The notes beneath the pieces are model-generated. The model was not told the origin of the DNA. It made no database searches and worked only from the letters and a program-made list of their open reading frames with translations. 64,000 nucleotides of DNA, taken from the NCBI RefSeq assembly GCF_030125375.1, contig NZ_JASJUU010000001.1, positions 868,001-932,000 of the forward strand, read 5' to 3'. Made by a program: the position numbers and the translations under genes. Of the stretch, positions 54,018 through 63,730 are shown one piece after another. Each line of letters begins with the position of its first letter. Positions within the stretch are counted from its first letter, which is position 1. The stretch comes from Pseudoalteromonas umbrosa. Its GTDB lineage: Bacteria; Pseudomonadota; Gammaproteobacteria; Enterobacterales; Alteromonadaceae.

Positions 54018-57000
54018 ATGAAAAAATTTAAACATTCATCTATCGCGTTCGCTTTATCAATAGTACTGGCAGGTTGCGGTGGTGGATCTGGAGGTGATGA
54101 GCCATCAGCAGCGAGCGTTGCATCTGATACTCTGCAGAATTCAAAAGGCAAAACATTTGCTGAGTTAGAATCAGCTGCGAATTCACTTGTTCAGAGCCGA
54201 TATACCGGTCAAGAAAGTAAGGCAGAGATAACTCCTGAGCTTGTTCAAAAAGCTTTTGTTTACATGCTCGATGATTCGGCTACCTCATTTACAGATTTTG
54301 ATTTTCCCAGTATTGAAAATCATGTTAAAAGTGATGGAACAATAAGTGGTACGGAGCGCTGTGCAAATGGTGGTACAGTTAATTATTCTGGTTCTGTAAA
54401 GGAATCTGGTGAAGGCGAAATTTCTGCGAAATTTACTAATTGCTCTAATTATTCCAACACGACTATTACAGGCAGTATTACTGTCAAAAGCTCAGTTGAC
54501 ACCAACGAGCTCGGTATTTACTTCGATGCGCTTGAAATGTTCTCCGAGGGTGAGTCGCAAAAGTTAACTGGAAGTTTAAAGGCGGCTCAAAGTGACCTAG
54601 GTGTTCATAATGGCTCTGTCAATGTTACTCATAACATTCTTCTCGAGAATCAAAATGGTGATCAAATTGTCTCTCAGCTAAGTGCTAACGATGACTCAAT
54701 TGATGACAGGACTGACGAGCTAAACTTGTCAGGCACCATTAAGTTTAACAACTCTGGCATTTTGACTGTTAATGCAAAAGATTTAACAGGTTATTCGCCA
54801 AGTTTTAGAAGTGGTGAAATTAAGTTTACTGGCAAGAATTCAAGTGCCACTATTTCATTTTCGAACAGTTTTCCTATTTATTATCTAGACACCGACTTAG
54901 ATAATCAACATGACTTAGGCACATATATCACGAATATTCACGAATTTGTATTTGGTAATCAAACAAATCTTAACCCAGTGCCACTTGATATTATGTCATT
55001 ACCACCTGCGGCAGATAGCCCTTACTATGCCGGTTACATGCCAGATACGACAATGCCTATCACCGTTGAAGCTGGTAATTATTGGGATGAAGATACACCG
55101 ATAGAAGACTTGACTGTTAGCTTCGAGTGGTATGTTAATGACGAATTAGTCGAAGGGCAATACACGAATACGCTGCCAGCAGGGATTGCAGTTTTTGGCG
55201 ATGTATTAGAAGTCGCGATGAAGGTATCTGATGGAGCGAGTTCAGTTCTTAGTTATCGAACGTCAATTACTTTATCAGATGCTCCAAATTTCGTTGAAGT
55301 AACGGGTCTTCCGGACGCCATTTCTCCGGATCAGCGTGTTGTGTTTACTGCTAAAGTTGTTGATCCAGACAATAAGCTAGCGGCTCAAACAGATGCATTA
55401 ATTGCTTCTCCAGAAGGCGTCACAGTTGACGAAAATGGCCAAATAACTTGGACTACGCCATCTGAAATGTTGTTTTCATCTCAGGACTATTTCTTTACTT
55501 TTGCAACTGGAGATGAGTCAAATCCGAGTGAGGTGAGTCTTAGCGTTAAAGTTAACTCTCAAAAATCATTACCGATTGCACGCTCAGGTGTCGAAGTTCC
55601 TAAAATGCAAAACAATTTCATAATTGATGACTTTGACGGTGACAAAAAGAATGAAATACTTACGACCGATAATTCAAATCGGGTGATGTTAATCACATAT
55701 AACAATCAAACCCCCGAGCAAAAGTGGTTATATCCTTATTCACTTGCTGAAAATAGCACTATTAAGAGCGTTTTTGCGGCTAATACAGATAACGATTCTG
55801 AGAAGGAAATTTATGTTCTTACAGGATCTGGTTTGAGTGTTATTGATGATTTAAATTCAGAAGCTCGCACACTCTTAAGTTTCGAAAAAGAGGCCGTGTC
55901 TGGCGCATTTAGAGATATAAATAACGATGGTGTGCCTGAGTTGGCTGTTTTGCTTCAGCATGAAGATAGCTATTATTCAGCAAGAACGCTTGCTGTATAT
56001 TCTTTAGAAAACCCAGATGAGCCATTATTTGAAACTGTTTTAGACAGCGCAAACATCGTGAGTTTTGGTAATGTCGATACAGACGAAAACGTAGAGCTTA
56101 TTGTAGACTCAGGTCTAGTATACGATAGCGCAACTTGGGAAAACCAATGGTTAAGTAGCAATGCGTTCGGTGAAAACCACTTTATTCTTGCTGATATCAA
56201 TGGCGATGGTATTGATGAAATTATTGGCAGTAGCTATGGCGTAACTGTTTATTCCGCAGTTGATAAAGCGCAACTTGCTAGTTTAGATAGTTACAATAAT
56301 AATTGTAAAATAGCCGCCGCTAATCTAGATAATGATGCAAGTGATGAACTTATTATTGGACAATGCCAATGGGGTAAATTGCATGCCTATAAATATGATA
56401 GTGAAAATGCACTTACCGAGCTGTGGAATGCTGATTCGGTAGACAATGATACAGCATCATTTCAGGTAGGTGATAGTGATAATGACGGAAAACTTGAAAT
56501 CATATGGGGTTCTGGCATTTATGATTCAGGTGCTGATAAGTTAGTCACGGCGGATATCAATAGCGATAGCGTTTCGGTCAGACAAGAGCAAATAGCACCT
56601 CAGCTTGATAGCTTTGTATCAGCAGGGTGGGCTGAAGGGGCTGGAAATATTGAAAAAGCCATTTTCTATGTGCCAAATAGCAACTCTGGCTATGATGGTG
56701 GACGTGTAGTTCAGATGACAGAAAATGGTGAATTCACCCCATCAGATGAAATTTCAACTAATTGGAATGACGATCAAGCCACAATTACTGCTGACTTTGA
56801 CAATGACGGTTTTTCAGAGTTATTGCTCCCGAATACAGCACTTTATAGTACATCTTTGGGGGTGATGGACCTTACTACTTATGATATTTCTTATGAGTTG
56901 CCAATTGATTCTAATGACAGATTGGTTGGTGTTGATGCTGCTGACATAAATGGTGACAATATTCCTGATGCAATTTATAGCACGCGAAGTAATGTCAAAG

Positions 57001-57590
57001 TTGTGGATGTAAATAACCAAACTTTACTATCTAGTTTTGTAGTTTCTGGCCAGATAAAAGATTTTAGTCTTGCTGAAAATGATGCTGTAAATATGGTGGT
57101 AGCGTCTGATGAATTAACTTTACTCTCATTCTCTAATGGCGGTTTTTCTGAGAAAAGTAAATTAGATCAAAGGTGTACTCAGGTAGAGTATTTTAATTTT
57201 GATAGTGATGCTGAGCTAGAAGTTGCATGTTTATATAATGAAGATGAGTATTACTCAGATAGTAACTTATCACTTATAGTGTATGAAGTTAATGGCGATG
57301 GGTTCGAGCAGGTGCATAAAAAAGCACTGAATGAAAATGTCATTGATTTTACGGTTTCTCCAGCAACTAAAAACCACCAACAGCTTATATTTGCGACTCA
57401 AAGTGTTGATAGTTGGAGCAATGCTACACATTCGAACGTATTATTTACAGACTCTTCTGGTAATAAAATAAGCCGAAGCCCAAATTTACTTGGTAGGCCT
57501 TCAAAAGATGCATTAAAGGTTAGATTAGATGAACAAGGGAAGCTCAATTTACTTATTTCTACTTCATCTGCGATGTATCAAGTTCACTAG
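54018..57590 (+). CDS. Large FG-GAP/VCBS-type surface lipoprotein
   Basis: The 1190-residue product begins with lipobox SIVLAGC-GGGSGG. Residues about 60-320 are a beta-rich region of unknown type, 330-520 look like Ig/cadherin-like domains (VEAGNYWDEDTP, LPDAISPDQRVVFTAKVVDPD), and 530-1190 have at least seven FG-GAP-like calcium loops: DFDGDKKNEI, DINNDGVPEL, DINGDGIDEI, NLDNDASDEL, DSDNDGKLEI, DFDNDGFSEL and DINGDNIPDA. These make a beta-propeller as in integrin-like or VCBS proteins. Attachment to a surface, polymer or partner cell is likely, but no ligand can be named. A strong terminator follows. Confidence 0.82.
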   Translation: MKKFKHSSIAFALSIVLAGCGGGSGGDEPSAASVASDTLQNSKGKTFAELESAANSLVQSRYTGQESKAEITPELVQKAFVYMLDDSATSFTDFDFPSIENHVKSDGTISGTERCANGGTVNYSGSVKESGEGEISAKFTNCSNYSNTTITGSITVKSSVDTNELGIYFDALEMFSEGESQKLTGSLKAAQSDLGVHNGSVNVTHNILLENQNGDQIVSQLSANDDSIDDRTDELNLSGTIKFNNSGILTVNAKDLTGYSPSFRSGEIKFTGKNSSATISFSNSFPIYYLDTDLDNQHDLGTYITNIHEFVFGNQTNLNPVPLDIMSLPPAADSPYYAGYMPDTTMPITVEAGNYWDEDTPIEDLTVSFEWYVNDELVEGQYTNTLPAGIAVFGDVLEVAMKVSDGASSVLSYRTSITLSDAPNFVEVTGLPDAISPDQRVVFTAKVVDPDNKLAAQTDALIASPEGVTVDENGQITWTTPSEMLFSSQDYFFTFATGDESNPSEVSLSVKVNSQKSLPIARSGVEVPKMQNNFIIDDFDGDKKNEILTTDNSNRVMLITYNNQTPEQKWLYPYSLAENSTIKSVFAANTDNDSEKEIYVLTGSGLSVIDDLNSEARTLLSFEKEAVSGAFRDINNDGVPELAVLLQHEDSYYSARTLAVYSLENPDEPLFETVLDSANIVSFGNVDTDENVELIVDSGLVYDSATWENQWLSSNAFGENHFILADINGDGIDEIIGSSYGVTVYSAVDKAQLASLDSYNNNCKIAAANLDNDASDELIIGQCQWGKLHAYKYDSENALTELWNADSVDNDTASFQVGDSDNDGKLEIIWGSGIYDSGADKLVTADINSDSVSVRQEQIAPQLDSFVSAGWAEGAGNIEKAIFYVPNSNSGYDGGRVVQMTENGEFTPSDEISTNWNDDQATITADFDNDGFSELLLPNTALYSTSLGVMDLTTYDISYELPIDSNDRLVGVDAADINGDNIPDAIYSTRSNVKVVDVNNQTLLSSFVVSGQIKDFSLAENDAVNMVVASDELTLLSFSNGGFSEKSKLDQRCTQVEYFNFDSDAELEVACLYNEDEYYSDSNLSLIVYEVNGDGFEQVHKKALNENVIDFTVSPATKNHQQLIFATQSVDSWSNATHSNVLFTDSSGNKISRSPNLLGRPSKDALKVRLDEQGKLNLLISTSSAMYQVH

Positions 57591-57635
57591 AGAGGTTGTA
57601 GTGTAATCTTAAAGGCGATCGAGTTCTAAATATAT

Positions 57636-57667
57636 AAGCCCTAGCAGAAATGCTAGGGCTTTTTTCT
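57636..57667 (+). terminator. Terminator of the FG-GAP lipoprotein gene
   Basis: An eleven-pair stem (57636-57646 with 57651-57661) capped by a GAAA tetraloop is followed by TTTTTCTT. Confidence 0.93.
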
Positions 57668-57732
57668 TGATTAAATGCCTGAATTAAACTCCGAAGTGCG
57701 ACACTCTTTAATATCAAGCAGCCATAACCTTG

Positions 57733-58016
57733 TTATTTAAAAATAATTGCTGGTTGCTTGAACCCTAAACACTTTCTGGAGGGGTAGTTAAACCTTGATT
57801 GAGCGAGCCGAATATTTTCATCTGTTACTTGTCTTAAATCCATACCCTTTTTTACATATTGCCATTTGCGTTTGCGCCTAGCTCCCAAGAGCTTTATAGA
57901 TACACCGTTGCACGTTGGCACTTCACTTTTTTTGCTATTTCAAAGATTGGAATTCTTGGTTCTTAAAGGGCCGTAACTTGGTATCTTCTTCCCTCGGTCA
58001 GCTGCTGATAACTCAC
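57733..58016 (-). pseudogene. Remnant of an IS30-family transposase, internally deleted
   Basis: On the - strand, VSYQQLTEGRRYQVTAL (about 57966-58016) and then EIAKKVKCQRATVY follow the N-terminal helix-turn-helix of IS30 transposases. A stop replaces one codon between them. About 60 codons further the frame gives VTDENIRLAQSRFNY and RKCLGFKQPAIIFK (57733-57830), the usual C-terminus. The DDE catalytic core of some 200 residues is missing. It is a dead fragment, and terminal inverted repeats were not found. Confidence 0.7.
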
Positions 58017-58460
58017 AGTAGTAACGCTTGTTTCTTTGGCGAGAAGGACGTGCCACTTTCGGCAGTTTGCTTCCTTCTCTACACCTTTCTATGAGTGTTG
58101 CAGTTATTATCTGAAATCAGGTGTATTTAGCCTGAAATGTAGATGCGTAAATTTAGATTAACTTATGAAAAAATCAATATTCGGGAAAAAAACAAAAAAT
58201 ATAAATTTTATCATTATTTTTTATTTTCTTTTGTTTTAAATTAAATTTTTCATAATTTATTATTGTGATTTTTTTGAACTTATACGAGGCTTGCTTTGGA
58301 TAGGTTTAAATCTATCTTTTTAAGTTTTTTTGATTCAATGTTGTTATATGTGATAACTATAAAAAATATATGAATATAAATAAAGGTGGTAAGGTGTTTG
58401 TGGGTCAAATAAGAAATATACAAAGACCTTTCTTAGCTTTAAAAATTTAAGGAGAATTTT
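58017..58460. other. AT-rich stretch upstream of the short peptide gene
   Basis: 58017-58140 may be more of the degraded insertion sequence (on the - strand, KLPKVARPSRQRNKRYY). From 58140 the base composition is very A/T-rich, as expected for a promoter region. AAGGAG (58449-58454) is the ribosome binding site of the next gene. Confidence 0.45.
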
Positions 58461-58601
58461 ATGCTATTAAATAAAAAAACTAAAGTAATTTTCAAGTCTA
58501 ACGTTGTAAGTTTAAAATCAAAGGACTTACTTGATAAAGTCAGCGGTGGTCGCGGAGGTGGTAGCATCGTACTTGTTGATGAGAATGGACGCATTGTTTG
58601 A
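58461..58601 (+). CDS. Short peptide with double-glycine-type VSGG motif
   Basis: ATG at 58461 follows an excellent AAGGAG six bases upstream and opens a 46-residue frame to TGA at 58601. The N-terminal part is basic and hydrophobic (LLNKKTKVIFKSNVVSLK), then SKDLLDKVSGGRGGGS leads to a short tail SIVLVDENGRIV. The leader form (-LL-x-K-V-S-G-G-) resembles double-glycine leaders of exported small peptides such as bacteriocins. The peptide encoded at 745 shares L-L-x-(K/R)-V-S-G-G-x-G-G. No exporter or modifying enzyme is adjacent. The gene is surrounded by about 400 bp of noncoding DNA on each side. Confidence 0.68.
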   Translation: MLLNKKTKVIFKSNVVSLKSKDLLDKVSGGRGGGSIVLVDENGRIV

Positions 58602-58998
58602 TTCTCATAAAGATATTAACTGAAAGTTAATTTTGTGGAGCTGCTTTACTTTTTGAGTTATAAATTTTAAAGGTTGCGGCTCTTATTATAATCTGTGCTC
58701 TTTAATTTAAAAATTTATTTTAAAATTATTTTTGGGGTGGGAGTATATTATTTTTAAAATGTAAAAGCCATTTTTTAATGGAGTTATAAAAGACATATTT
58801 TTACCATCATTACCCTCACTTTTACTGTTATTAGCGTTTGCGTTAAAAAATGGTTTTTTGGATCAAACTTTATTCGTGAATTATGCTAGAGCTTGCTCGT
58901 TACTCGAAAAGCAATTGGGTGTTGCAAGTTTCATCTGGAGAATTATTAAGAGCTTGTCTAAGCTCCTTATATGAAGTACCTATCCACTTGGGACATCT
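58602..58998. other. Intergenic region before the Amt-GGDEF gene, 397 bp
   Basis: AT-rich with a weak gccattttttaatgg palindrome near 58767-58783 and no supported gene. The segment after about 58860 becomes less AT-rich and should carry the promoter. Confidence 0.4.
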
Positions 58999-60909
58999 TT
59001 GGCAAATATTGAAATAGACCCGCAAACAATATCAATCACTTGGACATTGTTATGTACTGCGCTGGTGTTACTGATGCAACCTGGGTTCACTTGCTTCGAA
59101 AGCGGATTGGTAAGAAGCAAAAACAACATTAATGTTGCTTTGAAAAATGTAGCTGACTTTTGCATCAGTGGTGTATGTTTTTGGCTTATTGGATATGGCC
59201 TGATGTATGGAGCAAGTCAAAGTGGCTTATTTGGTACAGAACAGTTCGCTTTAAATAGTTATGATGACCCAAGTGTACTTGCCTTCTTTTTATTTCAAAT
59301 GATGTTTTGTGGCACTGCTGCAACAATCTTATCAGGTGCTGTTGCTGAGCGAATGCGGTTTTCCGGCTATATAATCTGTTCGTTTCTTACTGCAACTATT
59401 TTGTTCCCTATTGTAGGTCATTGGATTTGGCATGGTAAACATTTTACGCAAGCCCCATTAGGTTGGTTATTCGAGCTTGGTTTTATTGATTTCGCTGGCG
59501 CTACAGTAGTGCATAGTGTTGGCGGCTGGATAGCATTAGTTGCTCTGATAATCGTAGGGCCAAGATTAGGCCGCTTCACAAGTGAGGGAGAGCCTAAAGA
59601 ATTGTATTGTCAAAATCTGCCTCTTTCGGCGTTAGGTACTTTTTTACTTTTTATCGGTTGGTTTGGCTTTAATGGAGGGAGCGTTCATACACCTAATTTA
59701 GAACTTGCTAGAGTGTTTTCTAACACAGCTCTTTCTGCTTGTGCAGGTGGTGTAAGTGCATTGCTGTTATCATGGAATCTGCACTCTATGCAAGGCATAC
59801 GCTATGTTCTGAACGGACTACTCGCCGGCTTAGTCGCTATTTCGGCCTGCGCGGATCTGGTGAATTTACCATCAGCTATTGTAATCGGTGCCATAGCTGG
59901 TTGCATCAGTGTTTTATTAGGCGATTTATTGGAGAAATTTAAAATAGATGATGTAGTTAGTGCAGTACCTGTTCATCTTGGTGGTGGTATATGGGGGACG
60001 TTGGCTGTTGCCTTTTTTGTGCCGATTGAAAAGTTAAAACTTGAAACACACACTGAACAACTTATTGTTCAATTACTTGGTATTTGTGTGAGTGCTGTTT
60101 GGGTTTGCGGTATTGGCTTTGTTGCGCTTTGGTTAATCAATTTTTTTCATCCACTTCGAGTTTCAGCACAAACTGAAACGATTGGTTTAAACTTTGGAGA
60201 GCATGGTATGAAAGATGAACTAATCGATTTAATGGAGCAATTTGACAAAATTGCCAAAAATGAAAGCAACCCTCAACACCTCAACGTCGATCATGGTTCA
60301 AATAATGCCTCTTTATGTATGACTTATAATTATCTTTTAGATCATACTAGTCGACATTTTAAAGCAAGAGAGGATGAACTTTTGCGTCTAGCTAGCTTAG
60401 ATCCACTAACGGGGATCCCAAATAGGCGAGTGTATGAACAAGCCCTGCGTGATACATTTGAGAGGAGCTGTGAGCAAAAACAGCACTTTTGTTTATTGGT
60501 AATCGATATTGATAATTTCAAGCAATATAATGATCATTATGGCCATCAACTTGGTGATTACTGTATACAAAATGTTTGCCAAGCACTATCTAACGGGTTA
60601 ACGGTAAAGAATGGGCTACTCGCTCGAATTGGCGGTGAAGAGTTTGCCATAATAATGCCAAATACTCGGTTAAAAAATGCAAAAAATGTCGCTCAAAACA
60701 TATGCCGTGCAGTAAGTGAACTCGAAATTCCACATCGAGCGGCTCAAGGTGAGTTTGTTACTGTGAGTATAGGTGGTACGTGCTGGGACTATACTCGGGA
60801 AGTGAACGTCAAACAGTTATTTGATGAAGCAGATAGAGCGCTTTTTCATGCGAAACGTAACGGGCGAAACCAAGTCTTTTTTAGTAGTGATGACGATGCT
60901 TTGGGCTAG
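58999..60909 (+). CDS. Ammonium transporter fused to a GGDEF (diguanylate cyclase) domain
   Basis: The 636-residue protein has an Amt/Mep/Rh unit of eleven helices in residues 1-395: TLLCTALVLLMQPGFTCFESGLVR, FQMMFCGTAATILSGAVAERM, GATVVHSVGGWIALVALIIVG and the pore histidine region VHLGGGIWGTLAVAFF. A linker of about 70 residues follows, then a GGDEF domain (465-630) with DPLTGIPNRR, DIDNFKQYNDHYGHQLGD and an intact active-site signature R-I-G-G-E-E-F. It probably makes c-di-GMP in response to ammonium binding or transport at the inner membrane. The start is TTG at 58999, with GGGA six bases upstream; no in-frame ATG precedes it. No glnK is next to it. Confidence 0.9.
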   Translation: MANIEIDPQTISITWTLLCTALVLLMQPGFTCFESGLVRSKNNINVALKNVADFCISGVCFWLIGYGLMYGASQSGLFGTEQFALNSYDDPSVLAFFLFQMMFCGTAATILSGAVAERMRFSGYIICSFLTATILFPIVGHWIWHGKHFTQAPLGWLFELGFIDFAGATVVHSVGGWIALVALIIVGPRLGRFTSEGEPKELYCQNLPLSALGTFLLFIGWFGFNGGSVHTPNLELARVFSNTALSACAGGVSALLLSWNLHSMQGIRYVLNGLLAGLVAISACADLVNLPSAIVIGAIAGCISVLLGDLLEKFKIDDVVSAVPVHLGGGIWGTLAVAFFVPIEKLKLETHTEQLIVQLLGICVSAVWVCGIGFVALWLINFFHPLRVSAQTETIGLNFGEHGMKDELIDLMEQFDKIAKNESNPQHLNVDHGSNNASLCMTYNYLLDHTSRHFKAREDELLRLASLDPLTGIPNRRVYEQALRDTFERSCEQKQHFCLLVIDIDNFKQYNDHYGHQLGDYCIQNVCQALSNGLTVKNGLLARIGGEEFAIIMPNTRLKNAKNVAQNICRAVSELEIPHRAAQGEFVTVSIGGTCWDYTREVNVKQLFDEADRALFHAKRNGRNQVFFSSDDDALG

Positions 60910-61228
60910 CAATTAATTATTTAAATTCACGCATACTATCCTTGTAAATATATTTTACATTATCTCTTCTCATTACTCTTATTCTTTTAGATTACAATTG
61001 CTTATGCTTGACTGTTTATCATAGTGAAACAAATTGATTTTTATTCATAACCTCATATCTCTTATTTCTTTGAACCTGTAAAGGGTATAACCTATTTAGG
61101 AACATTCAATAATAACCAGTAAAAAGCGAAGAAATAAGAAGGCCATTTTTTGATTTTGTTTAAATTATAAACATGGAAACTTGGCCATCTGATATTTCTC
61201 TCATTCTTTATAAGAAGAAAGGAAAAAA
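60910..61228. other. Intergenic region, 319 bp
   Basis: No terminator-like hairpin or open frame was recognised. AAGAAGAAAGGAAAAAA just before 61229 is a good ribosome binding site. Confidence 0.4.
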
Positions 61229-62446
61229 ATGAGAAAGTCTATTATGTTTATGTCGGTTCTATCGGCAATAAGTATTCAATCAGTAGCAGCACATACTCAC
61301 AGCACCGGTTTTTATGCAGACAAAGAGAGTAATCAAGTAATTACATTTGCTCCTCAGTCTATGAAGCTTAAAGAAATACTAAATACAATTGGCGATAGCC
61401 CTTATCCAATTGATAAGGCTGGTCAAGGGCAAGTGTATGTTACAACAAGAAACACACAATCACTGGATATAATTTCAAGTTCAACATTAGAAATAGGGGA
61501 TGTAATTCCTCTTAGCCATTATCCTCGTTCGGTTACTTATAACAACAGTAAAAAGTTAGCAGCTGTATCAGGAACAAAAAAAGCAGTAACAAGCATTATT
61601 GATACAACTACAAATGAGGTTGTTGCAACAGTGGGTAATGAGGCGATTATTACACCAACAGATTTTGGTGGAGGCCTAGCTACTGGCCATCCTTATTGGT
61701 TAAGCGACTCTTTGTTTTTAATTTTAGATAGAGCTAGGAGGTCTCTGGAATTATATGAGGTTTCATCTCATCAGGGGGAATATGTTGTTTCTCACAAATT
61801 CTCTCTTGCGACGCCAACATCTGTACATCATATATTAGCAGCACCAAATACAAGTGGCTCTGATCAAGATGTATTTTATGCTGTACTAGAAGGGGCCCCT
61901 AAACAAGGGATAGCTCCTGGGGTTATGGCATTTGAGCTGTCAGATAAGAAAATCTATCAAAAACAAATTAAGTTGGTCCCAACGTTAGACATAGATGTAC
62001 AAAAAATGGGGGCGCATCATGCGTCATTTCACCCTGATGGCGTTCACATATACTTAGGCTCAAATGAAGGAAAAACATATGTAATCAATAAGGTATCTAT
62101 GGAGATTGTATCTATTATAGAAACTGGTACAGGGAATGGACATACAACGATGATCCCAGGTCGAATGTTAGCGGTGTCGACAAATCACACAGACACATTT
62201 ATGACTGTAATTGATTTAAACACGCATAGTAAAATTGCAAATATTGATGTAAGTCCACCAGCTTCTTCGCCAAGTCGAAAAACACAATCACATACATCGT
62301 CTTTTGATCCTCGCAACGATAGGTATTTTTATACTGCCGCCAGTGATGATGGTCGAATTATTGAAATTGACCTTGAAACACTTACTATTTCTCGCGAAAT
62401 TGATATGCCTGGAAGTTACCCAATACAGGGGACTTATATTTGGTAA
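61229..62446 (+). CDS. Periplasmic YncE/YVTN-like beta-propeller protein
   Basis: The 405-residue product has a signal peptide (SAISIQSVAA-HT) and repeated propeller blades such as YVTTRNTQSLDIISSSTLEIGDVIPL, STIIDTTTNEVVATVG-type and IYLGSNEGKTYVINKVSMEIVSIIETG. Several histidines occur at blade tops (SVHHI, GAHHASFHPDG, GNGHTTM, SHTSSFDPRND), which could bind a metal, as in some copper propellers; that is inference. Function is unknown. The start is certain from the AAAGGAAAAAA before ATG. A terminator hairpin follows. Confidence 0.8.
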   Translation: MRKSIMFMSVLSAISIQSVAAHTHSTGFYADKESNQVITFAPQSMKLKEILNTIGDSPYPIDKAGQGQVYVTTRNTQSLDIISSSTLEIGDVIPLSHYPRSVTYNNSKKLAAVSGTKKAVTSIIDTTTNEVVATVGNEAIITPTDFGGGLATGHPYWLSDSLFLILDRARRSLELYEVSSHQGEYVVSHKFSLATPTSVHHILAAPNTSGSDQDVFYAVLEGAPKQGIAPGVMAFELSDKKIYQKQIKLVPTLDIDVQKMGAHHASFHPDGVHIYLGSNEGKTYVINKVSMEIVSIIETGTGNGHTTMIPGRMLAVSTNHTDTFMTVIDLNTHSKIANIDVSPPASSPSRKTQSHTSSFDPRNDRYFYTAASDDGRIIEIDLETLTISREIDMPGSYPIQGTYIW

Positions 62447-62461
62447 TATAATAGTTAAAAA

Positions 62462-62494
62462 GCACTGCCAAATTTAACAGGCAGTGCGTTCTTC
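62462..62494 (+). terminator. Terminator of the propeller gene
   Basis: gcactgcc (62462-62469) pairs with ggcagtgc (62480-62487) and GTTCTTC follows. Confidence 0.7.
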
Positions 62495-62713
62495 ACTGTC
62501 TAAGCCAGACTTCAAACCAAACTCATTAAATCTAAATTTTATTTAATTTATTCTATTTTATTTTTGTTTTTGACTCTAATGAAAATTAAGTTGAATTTTA
62601 TTAAAATCACTATTTAAATATGAGGTTGCGTATAGCCAAGGGGTAAACCAGCTTATTTTAGAGGTGAATTAATTAAATCATTAAGTGTGGATAGTGATTA
62701 AAATATTTTATTA

Positions 62714-63730
62714 ATGAAGTTGGATAGCGCTGAAATTGAACAAATAGAAAAAATTTCATCAATCGATATAGGAAATAATGATGCCATTTATAGGCTCGAT
62801 TCAATTGAAAAGAATAGTTCCTCTAAAATAACTGATGAAGTCTATATACCTCAAAAAGATAGTAGTGATCCTAGGTATGAGAAATTAAAAAATAACGAGG
62901 TCATAAATTCTGATGCTAAATTAATACAGTTTGAATTGGTATCAGAGCCGGATAATAGGGCATTGAAGTTTGTATTACAGATTCTGGTATAGCCGGCGAA
63001 CACAATGAGTTTTCAACAACAAGTTTAGACAGCACCCATAACAGTTATGTTGAATTTTGTTATAACGATAGTGCCGATCATGTTACCGCGTTTTTAGGTG
63101 TTATTTCTGCAAACGAAAATGAACAAGCCATTGTTGGTATTGTACAAAGTGGCGCTTTTGACCTTTTTATTCAGAAGCTTTCTTTATCTAGTGATAGAGA
63201 AAATTCAGAGGTTAGGCGCTCAGACTTAATTTAGTCAATCGAGATTTGTGCCAGTCGAGGGATATACATTATAAATATTTCACTGGCTGATCAGTTTTAT
63301 TCCAAAGCATTACGAGGTTGTGATTGATAGGGTAATCAGTGCAGGCATTTTAATTATTGCTGAAGCAGGAAATTATGACTCAACAAGCCGACCGGATATT
63401 GATGCTCCTTTGTATCCGGCTGCTTATAGAAGCGTGATGTCAGTCGGAGCAGTTGATGAAAATAAGTTGCAAACGAGATTTTCTCCTGTTAACCCAATTC
63501 TTGAAATATGTGCACTAGGTAGTAAGACTCTGTCTACTATTGATAGCACTTATAGAGAAATAAACGACTTTTACTATCAAACTAACGAAGGTGTTTTTAA
63601 ACAATCAAATCGATTTGCTTTTACTAAAGTGAATATCGGGACGACCCCGATGTCATATAAATCTAGACTTGAGCCTGCGTGTTTTCAAAGTTTGAGCTTG
63701 GAAACTTTTCATACTAATTTTATCAGCTGA
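62714..63730 (+). pseudogene. Decayed subtilisin-like (S8) serine protease
   Basis: Pieces of an S8 protease appear in order but in different frames: a propeptide-like start (62714), then after a frameshift near 62958 VCITDSGIAGEHNEFS with the aspartate motif, ADHVTAFLGVISANENEQAIVGIV in place of the H-G-T-H-V-A histidine region, a stop at 63234, then CASRGIYIINISLA, and from 63320 SAGILIIAEAGNYDS with the oxyanion asparagine and YPAAYRSVMSVGAVDENKLQTRFS. No G-T-S-M serine motif is found. At least two frameshifts and one stop make it inactive. No signal peptide remains. Confidence 0.78.
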
